From Vanessa cardui (Eukaryota; Arthropoda; Insecta; Lepidoptera; Nymphalidae), in contig NC_061129.1 of NCBI RefSeq assembly GCF_905220365.1, positions 1,054,803 to 1,118,802 on the forward strand: 64,000 nucleotides of DNA, given 5' to 3'. Made by a program: the position numbers and the translations under genes. Numbering within the stretch: position 1 is the first letter of the stretch; each line of letters opens with the position of its first letter. The notes beneath the pieces were generated by a model. It saw only the letters and a program-made list of their open reading frames with translations. It searched no databases and was not told the DNA's origin. Shown piece by piece: positions 41,617-52,160 of the stretch.

Positions 41617-44600
41617 ACACATACACATACACATACACACGGTCTGGGTTTTAGATTTATTAATTAAAATAATAGGAATTAGTCTTAAGAACTTATTGTA
41701 ATATCCTTTAGAATTGTAATAACGTTGGGAAGGAACTGACTTCTGACACACGGTTAACACTAGTTCAGAAAATCAGAAGTCAGGGCTGCATTATTGTAGG
41801 ATGTAACAAATGGTTAACAATAAAGTATTTTTATTATTATTATTGTATTATATCTAAAAACCTTAAAACAAGAAAGCTGGCTACCAAATATACTTACTAA
41901 TGATAACTATCTATATTATAATATTATAAATGTGAAAGTAACTCTGTCGCTCTTCACGATCAAATGCTGAATTTTATGGAATTTGGTATGAAACAAACTT
42001 GAACTCCAAGAAAAGAAGCCTAACACATAACTACCTACACCCTAAAACGCCAGTGAAGCTGTGTGTGACTAGTTGATAATAAATGGTCACTTTTATCCGA
42101 GGATACAATAATTTTAAACACTGTTCCTTACAACAATAATGCCAACTAATGTACCGAAATTCTAAGATGTTAAATTTGCTTGTTTACACGGCAGTCAAGT
42201 GTGTCTTATAATATCAAAGACTGACAGTGTATTTGGGTAGACGTCACCACTTACCATCACAAACACGGACAGACGGAAGGGTGTGCGTCTGTCCTGTTAT
42301 AATAAAAAAGGACTTTGCACTCGTAATAATTCTTCATATAGTATTTGGTTTGGTTATAAAGATGACACGTTGCCGTTTCGTAAATTCAAATCGTTTGTAA
42401 ATAATACATTGGTAGAAAAACCATATAATTCGATACAAGATTTTATAGATGATAAAAAAGCGTGAAGTTAATACCTGTTGACTTCCAAGCGGGATATATT
42501 AATTTTAATAATTGTATTTAACTAACATGACTTTGTATTTTTTAAATGTTAAAAAGAGTAACTACTGAGTTTCTTGCCGGTTCTTCCCGGTAGAATCTAC
42601 TTTCCGAACCGGTGGTAGCTTCACTTAATTGTAAAATGACGATTCAAAAGTGATTGTAAAAGCCTACTTGATTAAGAAAAATCAATAGACACAATCTGCT
42701 TCACAGAAAACAATTTGGATTCATGAGGGGTCGCTCGACTACCGACGCAGGTATCGAACTTATAAAAAATATCTATGAGGCCTGGGAGGGGTCGCAGGAT
42801 GCCTTGGGTATTTTCTGCGACTTATCCAAAGCCTTTGATTGTGTTCAGCATGAAACTCTGGTCAGGAAACTATATCACTACGGAATTAGAGAATGTGCAC
42901 TCGACCTTCTGACTTCCTATCTTAACAATAGAATTCAGAGGGTTGACGTTAAAGGGACAAGGTCTCCTGGGGTCTCAGTTGGTATGGGGGTCCCACAAGG
43001 ATCAATTCTTGGACCTTTTCTATTCCTCATATACATAAATGACTTGCCCTTTCTTGTTGGGAACAAACATGATATAGTATTGTTTGCTGATGATACCTCT
43101 TTGGTTTTTAAAATTAATAGGAAACAGGTTCAGTATGACGATGTAAACAATGCTATGTCCGATATAGTACATTGGTTTAGCGTAAATAATCTTAGACTGA
43201 ATAATAAAAAAACTAAAATTGTAAAATTTAGCACACCAAATGTGCAAAATGTAAAACCCGATGTACTTATCAATGGGGAATCGATGGATTCAGTTGAAAC
43301 AACTGAATTTCTTGGCCTTACTCTTGATGCCAAGTTACAGTGGCTCCCCCACATAAACGGATTGGCGGGTAGACTGAGTTCTGCGGCATTTGCGGTCAAA
43401 AAAATTAGATTACTTACTGATGTTGATACGGCTCGACTAGTATATTTTAGTTACTTTCATAGTATAATGTCCTACGGTATTATGCTTTGGGGTAACGCAG
43501 CCGCTATCCAAACTATATTTGTGCTGCAGAAGAGGGCTATTCGCGCAATCTATAACCTAGGAGCCAAGGAATCATTAAGGCATAGATTTAAAGAAATTAA
43601 GATATTGACTGTTGCTTCTCAATACATATTTTGTAATGTTTTGTATGTACGGAAAAATATTAATGTTTTTATGAGAAAATGTGATTCTCATAACATTGGT
43701 ACAAGGAACAAACACAATCTTGTTACTCCTGTTACTCGACTGCATAGAGTCAGTAACTCTTTTGTGGGGCAATGTATACGCTTCTACAACAGGATCCCAG
43801 AAAGCATTCAAAATGCTTCTGTTGCCAAATTTAAAAAAATTGTTAAGGAACGCTTGTGTGCAAAAGGTTACTATACAATTAGCGAGTTTATGTTTGATAG
43901 CACACCTTGGGAATGAAACGATCGCCTCCTGGCTATTTCTAATCATATACTACTATGTACCTTATAAATTTGACAAAAAAAAAAAATAACAGAAAAAAAA
44001 GACCCGCTGAGTTTCTTTCGCCGGTTCTTCTCAGGTCAGGGTGTTCCTTTTTCCGAACCGGTGGTAGTGTTTATTTGACAATCAATAAGTAAGTGTAATG
44101 CTTTTATATTGAATAAAGGAATTTGAGTTTGAGTTTGAGTTTAAGTATGATTTGATTTGACTTACGTTTAAGAAATTCATTGAGCTTCTTGTACCATGGA
44201 TGCCAAGTTCCTGAGTCACTGACGCGGAAGTGGATCAGTGGTTGTTCGTAGTTGTATTCGTCTGACCGTGGCCATACTTCGAGTTCTGAAAAATCAAATA
44301 ATTAGTAAATACTGTTCACTTATAACATGTTCAACAAACTGAAGAAATAATGTCTTCTGATGACTTACCAACATAACGAAACGGCAATAGAAGACCCAGA
44401 ACAAGTCCGATGATGCCACCTGAAATTATTGTTTTAATTTATGATCAGAATTGTATGACGTCATAGAGACAGTAAATAAATTTTAATAACAATTATATAC
44501 TAATTAAACAATATTAATGTCGCCTGTATAGCTTTACTTATTTCAAATAACTCTCATTTTAAATGATTCTTAATATACACTTAAGTATATTTATTTCAGT

Positions 44601-47600
44601 TCATTTTATAGTTAAGTAATATATATGAGGTATAGATATAATACCCGATTAGAAATCAAATATACCTTATTATGACACTTAAATTAAATACTAATGAAGA
44701 TTTCGTAATAATAATTCGCAAGCCCGTCTGGGTAGGTACCACCCACTCATCAGTTGTTCTACCGCCAAACAACAGTACTCAGTATTGTTGTGTTCCAGTT
44801 TGAAGGGTGAGTGAGCCAGTGTAACTACAGGCACAAGGGACATAATATCTTAATTCCCAAGGTTAGTGGCACATTGACGATTTTAGAAATAGTTAATATT
44901 TCTTACAGCGTCATTGACTATGGGTAATGGTGACCACTTACCATCAGGTGGTATATGGACCACTCTCTCGTCCGCCAACTTATACCATAAAAAATGTGAA
45001 AGTAACTCTGTCTCTCTTTAACGGCCAAATCAATAAATCGAATTTGATGAAATTTGTTATGAAGTAAACTTAAACTCCAAGGAAAGACAGGCTACTTTTA
45101 TTGCCTGACACATAACAACCAGCCCCTGTAAACGCGAGCGAAGCTGTGGGCGACAATTAGTCTATAATAATGACAGTTATTTAAAACGTTTGTATTTGGT
45201 GGTGGCCTACCTGAGCTGAGATGGTCCAGTGGTTAGAAACCAATGATTATAAACCGATGATTGCGGTTTCAAACCCAGGCAACCACCACTATATATATGT
45301 GCTTAATTTGTGTTTATACTTCATCTCGTGCACATTGGAACAGCGTTGTGGAATGAGTTCCAAACCCTCTGCTTAACGGAAGAGGAGGCCTTATCCCAGC
45401 AGTGGGAGATTTACACGCTGTTACTTTACTACCAAATAAATAAGAAACATGGTAATAATAAAAAATAACCATGTTAATTTAAAATCTTAATGTTTAATAA
45501 ATTGTATTTTATTTAAAACACTGGCATTATTCCAAGAATATTGAATTAGATACAGTTATAAACCCTCGCGTGATTTGATCGGTTTTCAATCAACGTGCAA
45601 TGACCGGATGAATGGCGGTCCTAGGATACCTATAAAGCCTTACTAGTGTCTGTAATAAGCTTAAAGGATTGCTGATATAGCTAAACATCTATGTATTATA
45701 CGCTTATATAATATAATTAATTATAAACATACTATTGACATCAGTAATAATGCCTTGTTTTTTTTTTAATTTTGTAAAGGCTATGGTTGTACGAAAGAAC
45801 AAAGAAATCAATTTTGGACCAAAGCTTAAGTGTCCAAATATTCTATTCTTATCAATGTTTCGGTCACATTGCTTGTCGTCAACCACATAACTTTCATGTT
45901 ATGATGGGTTAAATAGAAAGTCACTTTCCATCAGGAGAACCTCCTGCTCGTTTGTATATGTATAGGTACATAAAAATAAATAAAATTTTAACAAAAAGAA
46001 AAACCGACTTCAAACAAAACACTATTTTAAAACAAATGAATATGCACGAAAAAGTAATAAAAATAATTGCGTATTCAACATATTTTTTAGAGTCTTCCTA
46101 AGTTAAATGAAATGAAAAATATTAGACTACTTAAAAGTCGATTAACGATTATATCATGTAGTTATAGTTATTGGTATATTTGGAGCCGGTGTCAGCCACG
46201 GTGCCCTTGCCCCAACAATCAAAAGAAAGAAGCGATACGAGCCCCTTGATTGATCCAGTATATTATTGTGTAAAAGGTAATTTGTAAAAAACATATTTGT
46301 TAAAGTATTCTCGTATTGTTTTTTGATAGATATACTGTAGGGTTTTATTTTTAAAATTTTATTTATTTTTTGATTTTAAGTGAAGCTGATGTTGACTAAC
46401 TAATTTTTTTTAATATGTATAGATTAAGCGTTCCGTTTATATGAGTAAGAAACTACTTCGAGGACAATTTCAAAGGAAACTTGCGAATAAAGCAAAAATA
46501 GACTTTCGAAAATGCGGATTTAATACGTCACGCGGCGTAAACTACAAGGATCCCTCGAAAGAGCTGTAATCGAACTCAGCAAAAAAACTTTGAAAAAGAC
46601 CAACTATATTTCGTACATCATATGACATCACATCACATACACAAAATTTGATTAAAGATAGTAAGAAATTCTGCCCCATATCGCACCCTAACTGCGAGCC
46701 GTATAGGAGTTCCAACACTACATAGTATAAAACAAAGTCGCTTTCTCTGTCCCTATATCTTTAAATCTACGCAACGGATTTTGATGCGGTTTTTTTTAAA
46801 AGATAGTGTGATTCAAGGGGAAGGTTTTTGTATATAATACATGAACAATATAGTAAAGAAACACTGATAATTTTAGAAGTTTGCGATGTGATGTCGTATA
46901 TAAACAAATTCTGTAGTATATTTAGTATCAGTATTGCACCCGTGCGAAGCCGGGGTGGGTAGCTAGTTGATTATAATATTCGACTATGATAATTACATAA
47001 ACATAACCACATTACGGAAGGTGACTCAAATATCCAAATAACCTATAAATAAAAGATTCGACCGAGTATCGCTAACGTGCTCCTCAGAATTGTTCCGTTC
47101 CCTTCCGTTCCGTTACTTTGTCATGGATCCTGTGCTCAGAACCTTACCAAACTTTCACCAAATTACCCTTGAAGTATATATTTTATAATAAAAAAAGAAT
47201 TATCAAAATTGGTTAACGTGATTTTCAGTTATTCACCTATTTGTCGCGAATATACATAATGCAAATTTAAGACTTATGTCGTTTTCACATGGATACCATC
47301 ATCGGAAAAAAAAATAAAAAAAATGGGACCCCACGGGAAGCACTACCTTTCAAACAAAAAAAAAATATATAATACAGACGAATTGATAACCTCCTCCTTT
47401 TGGAAGTCGGTTGAAAAGTAAACGCCGTTCTTCTGCTAAATACCCTACGTCTGGTGTAACCTGGCAACGACTCTCACTGGTATTCGTAATCCTAACTGTG
47501 CTGAAGTTAATAACCGAATAGGTGAACTGATAGGTGGAAAAATATGACAACCAATACAACGCAGGACTTTCAAACGACCTTTAGTAGTGAAGAGAACGAT

Positions 47601-50487
47601 CATGACGATACGAAATGCTACACTATTAAAGATACGAAAAACTTCACTATGGTATATATTATGTTTGAAATACTTATTTGTGCAATTACATTTACATTAT
47701 AATTATAAATTTATTAAACTTATAGTTTGTTATTGAATCCGATTTCATAAAAGTGTAATCCATTTCAGAACGGCATTTGTATTGATTTAAGATTTTTTCA
47801 AGAAGTTTTCCCGCGAAAAATAAAAAAAAGAAAGAGTCGCTCATTAATGGGAATAGGTATTTTTGTGAAATGGAAATTATTTTAACATCAGGACATTTAG
47901 AATAATATCAAAATTAAAAAAAAAACTGTGTACTGCTGCATTTATTAATTATAATACCAAGGAAGAGACTTTGTTCACATGATGAATCAATGAAAAAGTC
48001 ACGAAGTTCGATATAAGCTTGTATAGCGTATGAATACATGATCATCCTAAAATTTAAATTACGGCTCTCTCTGGTAATGGAAACAATAGAGGCACGTAAA
48101 ACGTGTATGTGGAGATGCAATAATAATTAAGAAAAATATATTTAAAAAAATCTATAATATAATTAGCATCGCGCTGAGGGATCTCTCTCCTCTGTACCCA
48201 GCATCACTCATCGCACGCTCTCCAATATTATCTTATACTTTATTTTTTGTAGAATTTGGGTAGGCGTATATGCCGCTCATTGGCCTTATAAGATATGTAA
48301 CCGTTCCTTAAGTGCCTAATGCGATGATCAATATTATCATAGCAATCTAAAAGTAACGTCATGGGCATTAGATATGATATCATTCATTCAATGTCATTCA
48401 TTCATTCGTTCATGTCAAGTGTCTAGTTTTGAAAAGAATCTATTTAATTGATTCTCAAAACGGAAACCAAGCAGGGGAACATATTGTTCCAACCCTTGTG
48501 GCCGAGAGAGTCGAGATGGCCCAGTGGTTAGAACGCGTGCACCTTAACCGATGATTGCGGGTTCAAACCCAGGCAAGCACCGCTGATTCATGTGCTTAAT
48601 TTGTCTTTATAATTCATCTCGTGCTCAGCGGTGAAGGAAAACATAGTGAGGAAACCTGCATGTGACAAATTTCATAGAAATTCTGCCACATATGTATTCC
48701 ACCAACCCGCATTGGAACAGCGTGGTGGAATATGTTCCAAACCTTCTCCTCAAAGGTAGAGGAGGCCTTTAGCCCAGCAGTGGGAATTTACAGGCTGTTG
48801 TTGCTTTTGCTTGCTTGCCTTGTGGCCTCAGACACTAGATCACTAGCCTTTCAAATCGGAAAACAATAAACATATGTATACTTGTCTATAGTTCTCATGG
48901 TGGGGTGATATTAGCTAATTGGTTACTGCTCCAGTTTTAAGGATCTCATAAATTATTTTAAACTACAGATAGATGTGGTAGTTTCCTTCACTGCAAAGAT
49001 CTGATACCGTCCCGGTAACATAAATCTACATGACGGAAAAAACACCGAAGCAGGACCAACGGTTTTACATATTTACCAAACACAGTAGGCGAAACCGAAA
49101 TAAGAATATCTTGAGACAAACATCCTCAAATAAACATTCCCTCTCCGATTTCGCCTACATATATACAAATATACGCGCGCACCAGAGAAACGACAACAAC
49201 ATATAAATTTCCCACTGCTGGGCTAAAGCCTCATCTCTCTTTGAGAAAGAAGGAGGTTTGGAACAAATTCCACCACGCTTTGGTTGGTGGAACTCATGTG
49301 GCAGAATTTCTATGAAATTAGACACATGCGGGTTTGTCACGATATTTTCCTTCACCGCCGAGCAGGAGATGATGATGATGATGATGATGATGAGATATAC
49401 ACAAATTAAGGACATGAATATTTAGTGGTGCTAGCCTAGGTTTGAAACCACTGGGCCATCTCGGCTCTCATACCTGTCACCAGATAAAGTTATAAATAAA
49501 ACAATGATTTTAGAAATAATTCTAACGAACCTTCACGCTCCTTATTAAAAAACATTGGGCCTTATAAACCAATACTGTGTGTATTGGTTTAAGGGAAAGA
49601 CTCTCAAAGACGTTAAAACTGACATAATAAACAGTCTCTCTTCCTCTATTTTCCATAATATATCCTTATTACATACCTCTTAATCTTTGTATTTAGACTA
49701 AGATGTAAGCGTTGACAATAACACACTTACATTCCTTATTCGGCCATTGTCTTACGTTAATATATACTTTATATATTTAAAAATATTAAGTAGTAATCAC
49801 AATCATAAAACATAATTTACTGATATGTTTGTTTGTGATAACACATTATTAAAATATTCATTTTTCTACTATATATATTATATTTATTACTATATATATT
49901 ATACTATACATAGTATAGATACAAAGGCTAAGGTTAAAATTTCCAAAAACCTTTTTCAGGGAACTTAAGTTATATAATAAATCTACCTTCGAAAATCAGC
50001 TTTCTAGACTAAGTAGATTTGGCTGGTTTCGTAGCTAGGTTTAAACTAAGAAACTAATTATCCAAACAATTAAAAAACTGAAAGTTTGACGGGTAAAATT
50101 AGTATTGGCTTGAAGTTTCTTGTCTGATTAAAGATTAAGATAAATTTATCTTCATTCACTCTAATCCAATGAACTATTCAAAACTTTTTCAATTATTTAT
50201 TATTAAGTAACAAAAGACTGATTAATTTAAGATAAAATAATATGTATACTAATAAAAAAAAAGTCCTTTATAGTTATGATTTAATTAATTTAAAAAAAGT
50301 TAAATAATATAATATTCTATAAAAAGAGTTATCTATTGTCATTGTCACAACATAGATTGACAACAAAGGAGTTTGTATATATATATATTTTTTTATTAAA
50401 AAAAAAAATATTATTTTACTCACCGATCACAAGAACAGTTACAGTAACAATCACAATGATCTTAATAGTGCGTTTATCCAACCCCAT
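39948..50487 (-). CDS. Divergent Na+/K+-ATPase beta-subunit-like protein
   Basis: Complement of join 39948..40051, 40318..40546, 40978..41064, 41274..41452, 44166..44285, 44369..44419, 50424..50487; 277 residues. Beta subunits are type II membrane glycoproteins that help the P-type ATPase alpha chain fold and reach the plasma membrane. Visible here: a 7-residue cytoplasmic end, a long hydrophobic span (about 9-38), and an ectodomain with six conserved cysteines (93, 107, 117, 131, 183, 252) in the order of the three family disulphides. Family motifs include GRPCVFLRLNH, IHYWVPEPYNVT (sequon at 148), WVSCKGE, ENIGPIQYIP and GVVINVECRIW. Exon phases match the downstream paralogue from 60992. 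The usual N-terminal tail of about 30 residues is missing, and the tyrosine-rich GFPxYYYP stretch is replaced by GFPASRLRTADRIP, so function as a pump subunit is inferred. Confidence 0.88.
40075..40212 (-). mobile_element. Truncated Metulj-like SINE
   Basis: Covers the tail AACAGCCTGTTAATTTCCCA through 'cacatatggcataatttcgatgaaattt', then stops at a hairpin (40220-40267). It lies in the intron before the last exon of the beta-like gene. Confidence 0.82.
40220..40267. repeat. Hairpin with 14-bp arms
   Basis: Arms 40220-40233 (CAGACACGGGCTCG) and 40254-40267 (CGAGCCCATGTCTG) pair with one mismatch, and the pairing can extend inward with a bulge. Confidence 0.8.
40318..40546 (-). CDS. Beta-like gene 1, exon 6
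   Basis: Starts HLYPANQYGDFIWVSCKGEF, then ENIGPIQYIPANMPPGFPAS, RLRTADRIPRSDRSLPDQIS, and GPLIAVVFENPH. It is 45 bases longer than the matching exon of the paralogue (61500..61683); the extra residues fall in the variable stretch after GFPA. The donor is GTAAGC at 40317. Confidence 0.9.
40978..41064 (-). CDS. Beta-like gene 1, exon 5
   Basis: 29 codons: IHYWVPEPYNVTVPLSIPQD and MPNNIKKAM. NVT is the N-glycosylation sequon, at the same place as NTT in the paralogue. The acceptor is at 41066-41065 and the donor GTAATT starts at 40977. Confidence 0.9.
41110..41203 (-). mobile_element. SINE head fragment (Metulj-like)
   Basis: Only the region around the tRNA-like head is left: 'acacaaattaagcacatgaat', 'caatcatcggttaaaatgcaacgcg' and 'ctaaccactgggcc'. 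Confidence 0.75.
41274..41452 (-). CDS. Beta-like gene 1, exon 4 (cysteine-rich)
   Basis: YETTVPEEPPRAPCSVHHHE to GRPCVFLRLNH, with four cysteines (PC, NC, PC, PC) spaced as in the paralogue exon 62480..62673. The acceptor is at 41454-41453 and the donor GTAAGT starts at 41273. Confidence 0.9.
41571..41640. repeat. (CA)n microsatellite
   Basis: About 70 bp of CA dinucleotides with some TA interruptions at the right end, inside an intron. Confidence 0.95.
41920..42075 (+). repeat. Common interspersed repeat (GTCGxTCTTTCACG family)
   Basis: 'tataatattataaatgtgaaagtaactctgtc', 'atgaaacaaacttgaactccaag' and 'acgccagtgaagctg' appear in family order. Confidence 0.65.
42364..42680 (+). mobile_element. 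CR1/jockey-like LINE, 3' end only
   Basis: The last about 33 codons (LPFRKFKSFVNNTLVEKPYN, ending DDKKA and a stop at 42463-42465) and the 3' UTR. It belongs to the same subfamily as the LINE at 24314, whose product ends KSFVKNTLVEKAYYSIQDFV and then DDKKAWS. Confidence 0.88.
42690..44157 (+). mobile_element. CR1/jockey-like LINE, second subfamily, 5'-truncated
   Basis: Contains an uninterrupted 3' reverse transcriptase part and a 3' UTR with 'gccggttcttctcaggtcagggtgttcc', ending in GAGTTTGAGTTTGAGTTTAAG. It lies directly after another LINE end and finishes about 10 bases from the splice donor of the beta-like exon at 44166. Confidence 0.9.
42723..43916 (+). CDS. LINE reverse transcriptase, C-terminal part (open frame)
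   Basis: 397 codons without a stop. In order: GRSTTDAGIELIKNIYEAWE, FCDLSKAFDCVQHETL (first catalytic Asp region), MGVPQGSILGPFLFLIYIND, and FADDTSLVF, the YXDD-type catalytic box. The C-terminal region has WLPHINGLAGRLSSAAFAV and YFSYFHSIMSYGIMLWGNA, shared with the LINE at 24544. Homology continues slightly upstream of the first Met (KQFGF), so the ATG is only the first in the truncated copy. The endonuclease domain is missing, so the copy cannot move by itself. It sits on the strand opposite to the host gene. Confidence 0.88.
   Translation: MRGRSTTDAGIELIKNIYEAWEGSQDALGIFCDLSKAFDCVQHETLVRKLYHYGIRECALDLLTSYLNNRIQRVDVKGTRSPGVSVGMGVPQGSILGPFLFLIYINDLPFLVGNKHDIVLFADDTSLVFKINRKQVQYDDVNNAMSDIVHWFSVNNLRLNNKKTKIVKFSTPNVQNVKPDVLINGESMDSVETTEFLGLTLDAKLQWLPHINGLAGRLSSAAFAVKKIRLLTDVDTARLVYFSYFHSIMSYGIMLWGNAAAIQTIFVLQKRAIRAIYNLGAKESLRHRFKEIKILTVASQYIFCNVLYVRKNINVFMRKCDSHNIGTRNKHNLVTPVTRLHRVSNSFVGQCIRFYNRIPESIQNASVAKFKKIVKERLCAKGYYTISEFMFDSTPWE
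44166..44285 (-). CDS. Beta-like gene 1, exon 3
   Basis: LEVWPRSDEYNYEQPLIHFR then GTWHPWYKKLNEFLK. It has the same length (120) and phases as the paralogue exon 63128..63247. The acceptor is at 44287-44286 and the donor GTAAGT starts at 44165. Confidence 0.9.
44369..44419 (-). CDS. Beta-like gene 1, exon 2 (membrane span)
   Basis: Encodes GIIGLVLGLLLPFRYV, the second half of the transmembrane segment. The acceptor is at 44421-44420 and the donor GTAAGT at 44368. Too short to stand alone, but phases at both ends fit. Confidence 0.85.
44718..44994 (+). repeat. GTAGGTACC-family interspersed repeat
   Basis: 'gcaagcccgtctgggtaggtaccaccc' to 'ataccataaaaa'. The common interspersed repeat follows it directly, as at 19284-19568. 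Confidence 0.75.
44995..45165 (+). repeat. Common interspersed repeat (GTCGxTCTTTCACG family)
   Basis: 'tgtgaaagtaactctgtctc', 'aatcgaatttgatgaaatttg', 'ggaaagacaggctactttta' and 'gcgagcgaagctgtgggcgac'. Confidence 0.7.
45213..45425 (+). mobile_element. Metulj-like SINE with internal deletion
   Basis: The tRNA-like head (GAGCTGAGATGGTCCAGTGG) is intact, but about 80 bp after 'catctcgtgc' are missing before 'acattggaacagcg'. Confidence 0.85.
46725..46975 (+). repeat. ACATAGTATAAAA-family interspersed repeat
   Basis: 'acatagtataaaacaaagtcgctttctctgtccc', 'acgcaacggattttgatgcgg', 'gatgtcgtatataaac' and 'ttgcacccgtgcgaagccggggtggg'. The best-preserved copy in the window. Confidence 0.65.
48508..48805 (+). 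mobile_element. Metulj-like tRNA-derived SINE, full length
   Basis: GAGTCGAGATGGCCCAGTGG, GGTTCAAACCC B box, and tail GGCTGTTGTTGC. A well-preserved copy. Confidence 0.92.
49191..49467 (-). mobile_element. Metulj-like SINE with a (GAT)n expansion
   Basis: The element carries about ten GAT/ATG triplets at 49368-49392, where other copies have 'gagatgaat'. The head is shortened. Confidence 0.85.
50424..50487 (-). CDS. Beta-like gene 1, exon 1 (start)
   Basis: ATG at 50487-50485, then MGLDKRTIKIIVIVTVTVLV and I, then the donor GTGAGT at 50423 in phase 1. Only seven residues precede the hydrophobic stretch, much shorter than usual for beta subunits. An alternative upstream first exon cannot be excluded. 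Confidence 0.8.
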
Positions 50488-50528
50488 CGTCACAAGTTAA
50501 CCAAGCAGTGCGCACAACCAGAGCTAGT

Positions 50529-50535
50529 GACTGAA
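50529..50535 (-). promoter_or_regulatory. Candidate TCAGT initiator of beta-like gene 1
   Basis: The reverse strand reads TTCAGTCA about 45 bases upstream of the ATG, an arthropod-type initiator match. No TATA box is seen; a single short motif is weak evidence. Confidence 0.25.
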
Positions 50536-50739
50536 TGATGCGGAATCTGGGATAGAGCGAGGGAGAAACGGGAAATAGGGGCAGATGTGCACAGCATACA
50601 TTGCGGGTTTTTATTGAAAAAAATATTGACATTAAATTGCATAAATTCAATTGATATTGAAGGAATAATATTTATTGTTATTTATAATTGAATTATTAAT
50701 TAGATACCCTGTGTACACAACCCAACAAATTTTACCTCT

Positions 50740-50900
50740 TTATAATTTTATTACAGATTTTGGGGTTAGTCTTTAGGCATAAAAAGTAGCTTATTTCCCA
50801 GGTTCAAGCTTGCTTCATACAAAAATCATCAATTTCTGTTGAGCTATAAATTACCAACTGATAGACAAACAGATATATGTATAAATTAAAAGTACATGTT
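50740..50900 (-). repeat. Common interspersed repeat, degraded
   Basis: 'ttcttggggttagtc..cataaaaagtagctta', 'caagcttgcttcatac' and 'gatagacaaacagata' in reverse orientation. Confidence 0.4.
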
Positions 50901-51535
50901 TAAATAAGACTCAGTATCACAATAGTGATACTTACCTATACATATTTATAATATATATACTTAGATAGCCTATTTTTTAAGGATATCATCTGCGTTTACA
51001 ACATACCAAAAACTATGTATATAATAACATCAAATCATATTACATACATAATATAATATATTAGTTTTACTATTAATTGTTGTAAACAGAGTATTATATA
51101 ATATAATCAAATCTCTAGTATGTACTCATTTAAATTATATTTACATTTCATAATCCCACTATGAAACTCATATACCCTGCCTATACTTTACTAATAAAAT
51201 GGAAAAGTAACATATAAACTCTCTTCTCAAATAAAAATAAATGTAGATTAATTCACAACGCTGATCTGTTGCAGTTAGATAAATATACAGGGTTATTAGT
51301 AATTAGAAGTATTCCTGTTAGGAGGTAGATAAGGAAAAGATAAGATCCCATCAAAAACATTAATGTAAAATGCAAGCCAAGTACAATATTAAGATATAAG
51401 CCTCGGTTGTTGACTCCAACGACAAAAGAAGTGAGATCTAAATATGTGCCAAGTATGATGGCCAGTTTTGACTGTATTTATAACTACATAAAACATCATT
51501 TATTTATCTTTTTTTTTTTTTTGTTGACGCAGGGT

Positions 51536-52160
51536 AAGTCTTCATAGAATCCTGACTCCTGGGGGGTTATGTGAGATTGTACTCACTAAAACCCCCTGCG
51601 ATGGCCGCCACAGCACGGAAAACGGAGAGGCTACGGGATCTTTCGCAGCACGTCCGCGGCCTCTCCCGTGCGTTGCTCCGCTCGTGGCTTGCAGAGCTTG
51701 CGGAGCCGAAGATGGTCTCGCCCTCCCTCGCTGATGCGTACACCGGCAGTCCGGGGCCATACCGGACTGCGGTCCTCTTCTCGGCCGTATGAAAACGGAT
51801 GCGTGAGACCCCCATCTCACGCACCCACAGCCGGAGGGATTGTCCTATTTATTCGGCCCCGGGCACTGGGGCTTGGAGGCCGTGAAGGCGACCCGCAGGT
51901 CGCCTCCGCCGGGCAGGATCGGCCCTCTCCCGAGCCCGCCCCGCAGTCTCCTTCTGGACCATGACGGTCTCACAGAAGTTGACTACGGCCTCCCACGCCA
52001 ATTCCCTGAATAGCATCGCCGACACGATTGCTCGCAGGAAGAGATTTCGCCCGATTTGCTGGACCAAGACTTGCCTTTCCGCGGTCCACGCGGGACACGC
52101 CTCTAGAGTGTTGGGCATCGTCTTGGTCCGCCCCGCAGTGGTGGCAAACCGCCGTAAATA
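51536..52160 (-). mobile_element. R1-clade LINE, 3' end fragment
   Basis: A GC-rich island in AT-rich DNA. The upstream part codes for the C-terminal zinc-binding region of an R1-type element; the rest looks like its 3' UTR. The family name is an inference from motif order. Confidence 0.75.
51849..52160 (-). pseudogene. R1-clade LINE C-terminal coding remnant, frameshifted
   Basis: CHHCGADQDDAQHS (the Cys-His region) lies in one frame and LEACPAWTAERQVLVQQIG followed by LFLRAIVSAMLFRELAWEAV and NFCETVMVQKE in another. The frames join at the QH/LEACPAW border, where a 2-base loss explains the shift. The CHHC...H...C pattern followed by CP.W..ER is typical of R1 elements. Confidence 0.78.

Larger units (their letters stand above)
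44420..50423 (-). other. 6-kb first intron of beta-like gene 1
   Basis: No exon is supported. It holds repeats at 44718, 44995, 45213, 46725, 48508 and 49191. The rest is AT-rich. Confidence 0.7.

Noticed and set aside
46003..47413. A 1.4-kb element bounded by inverted ACCGACTTC words
   Set aside because: Only about 9 bases match between the ends and no target duplication is visible. The left side could belong to a different repeat.
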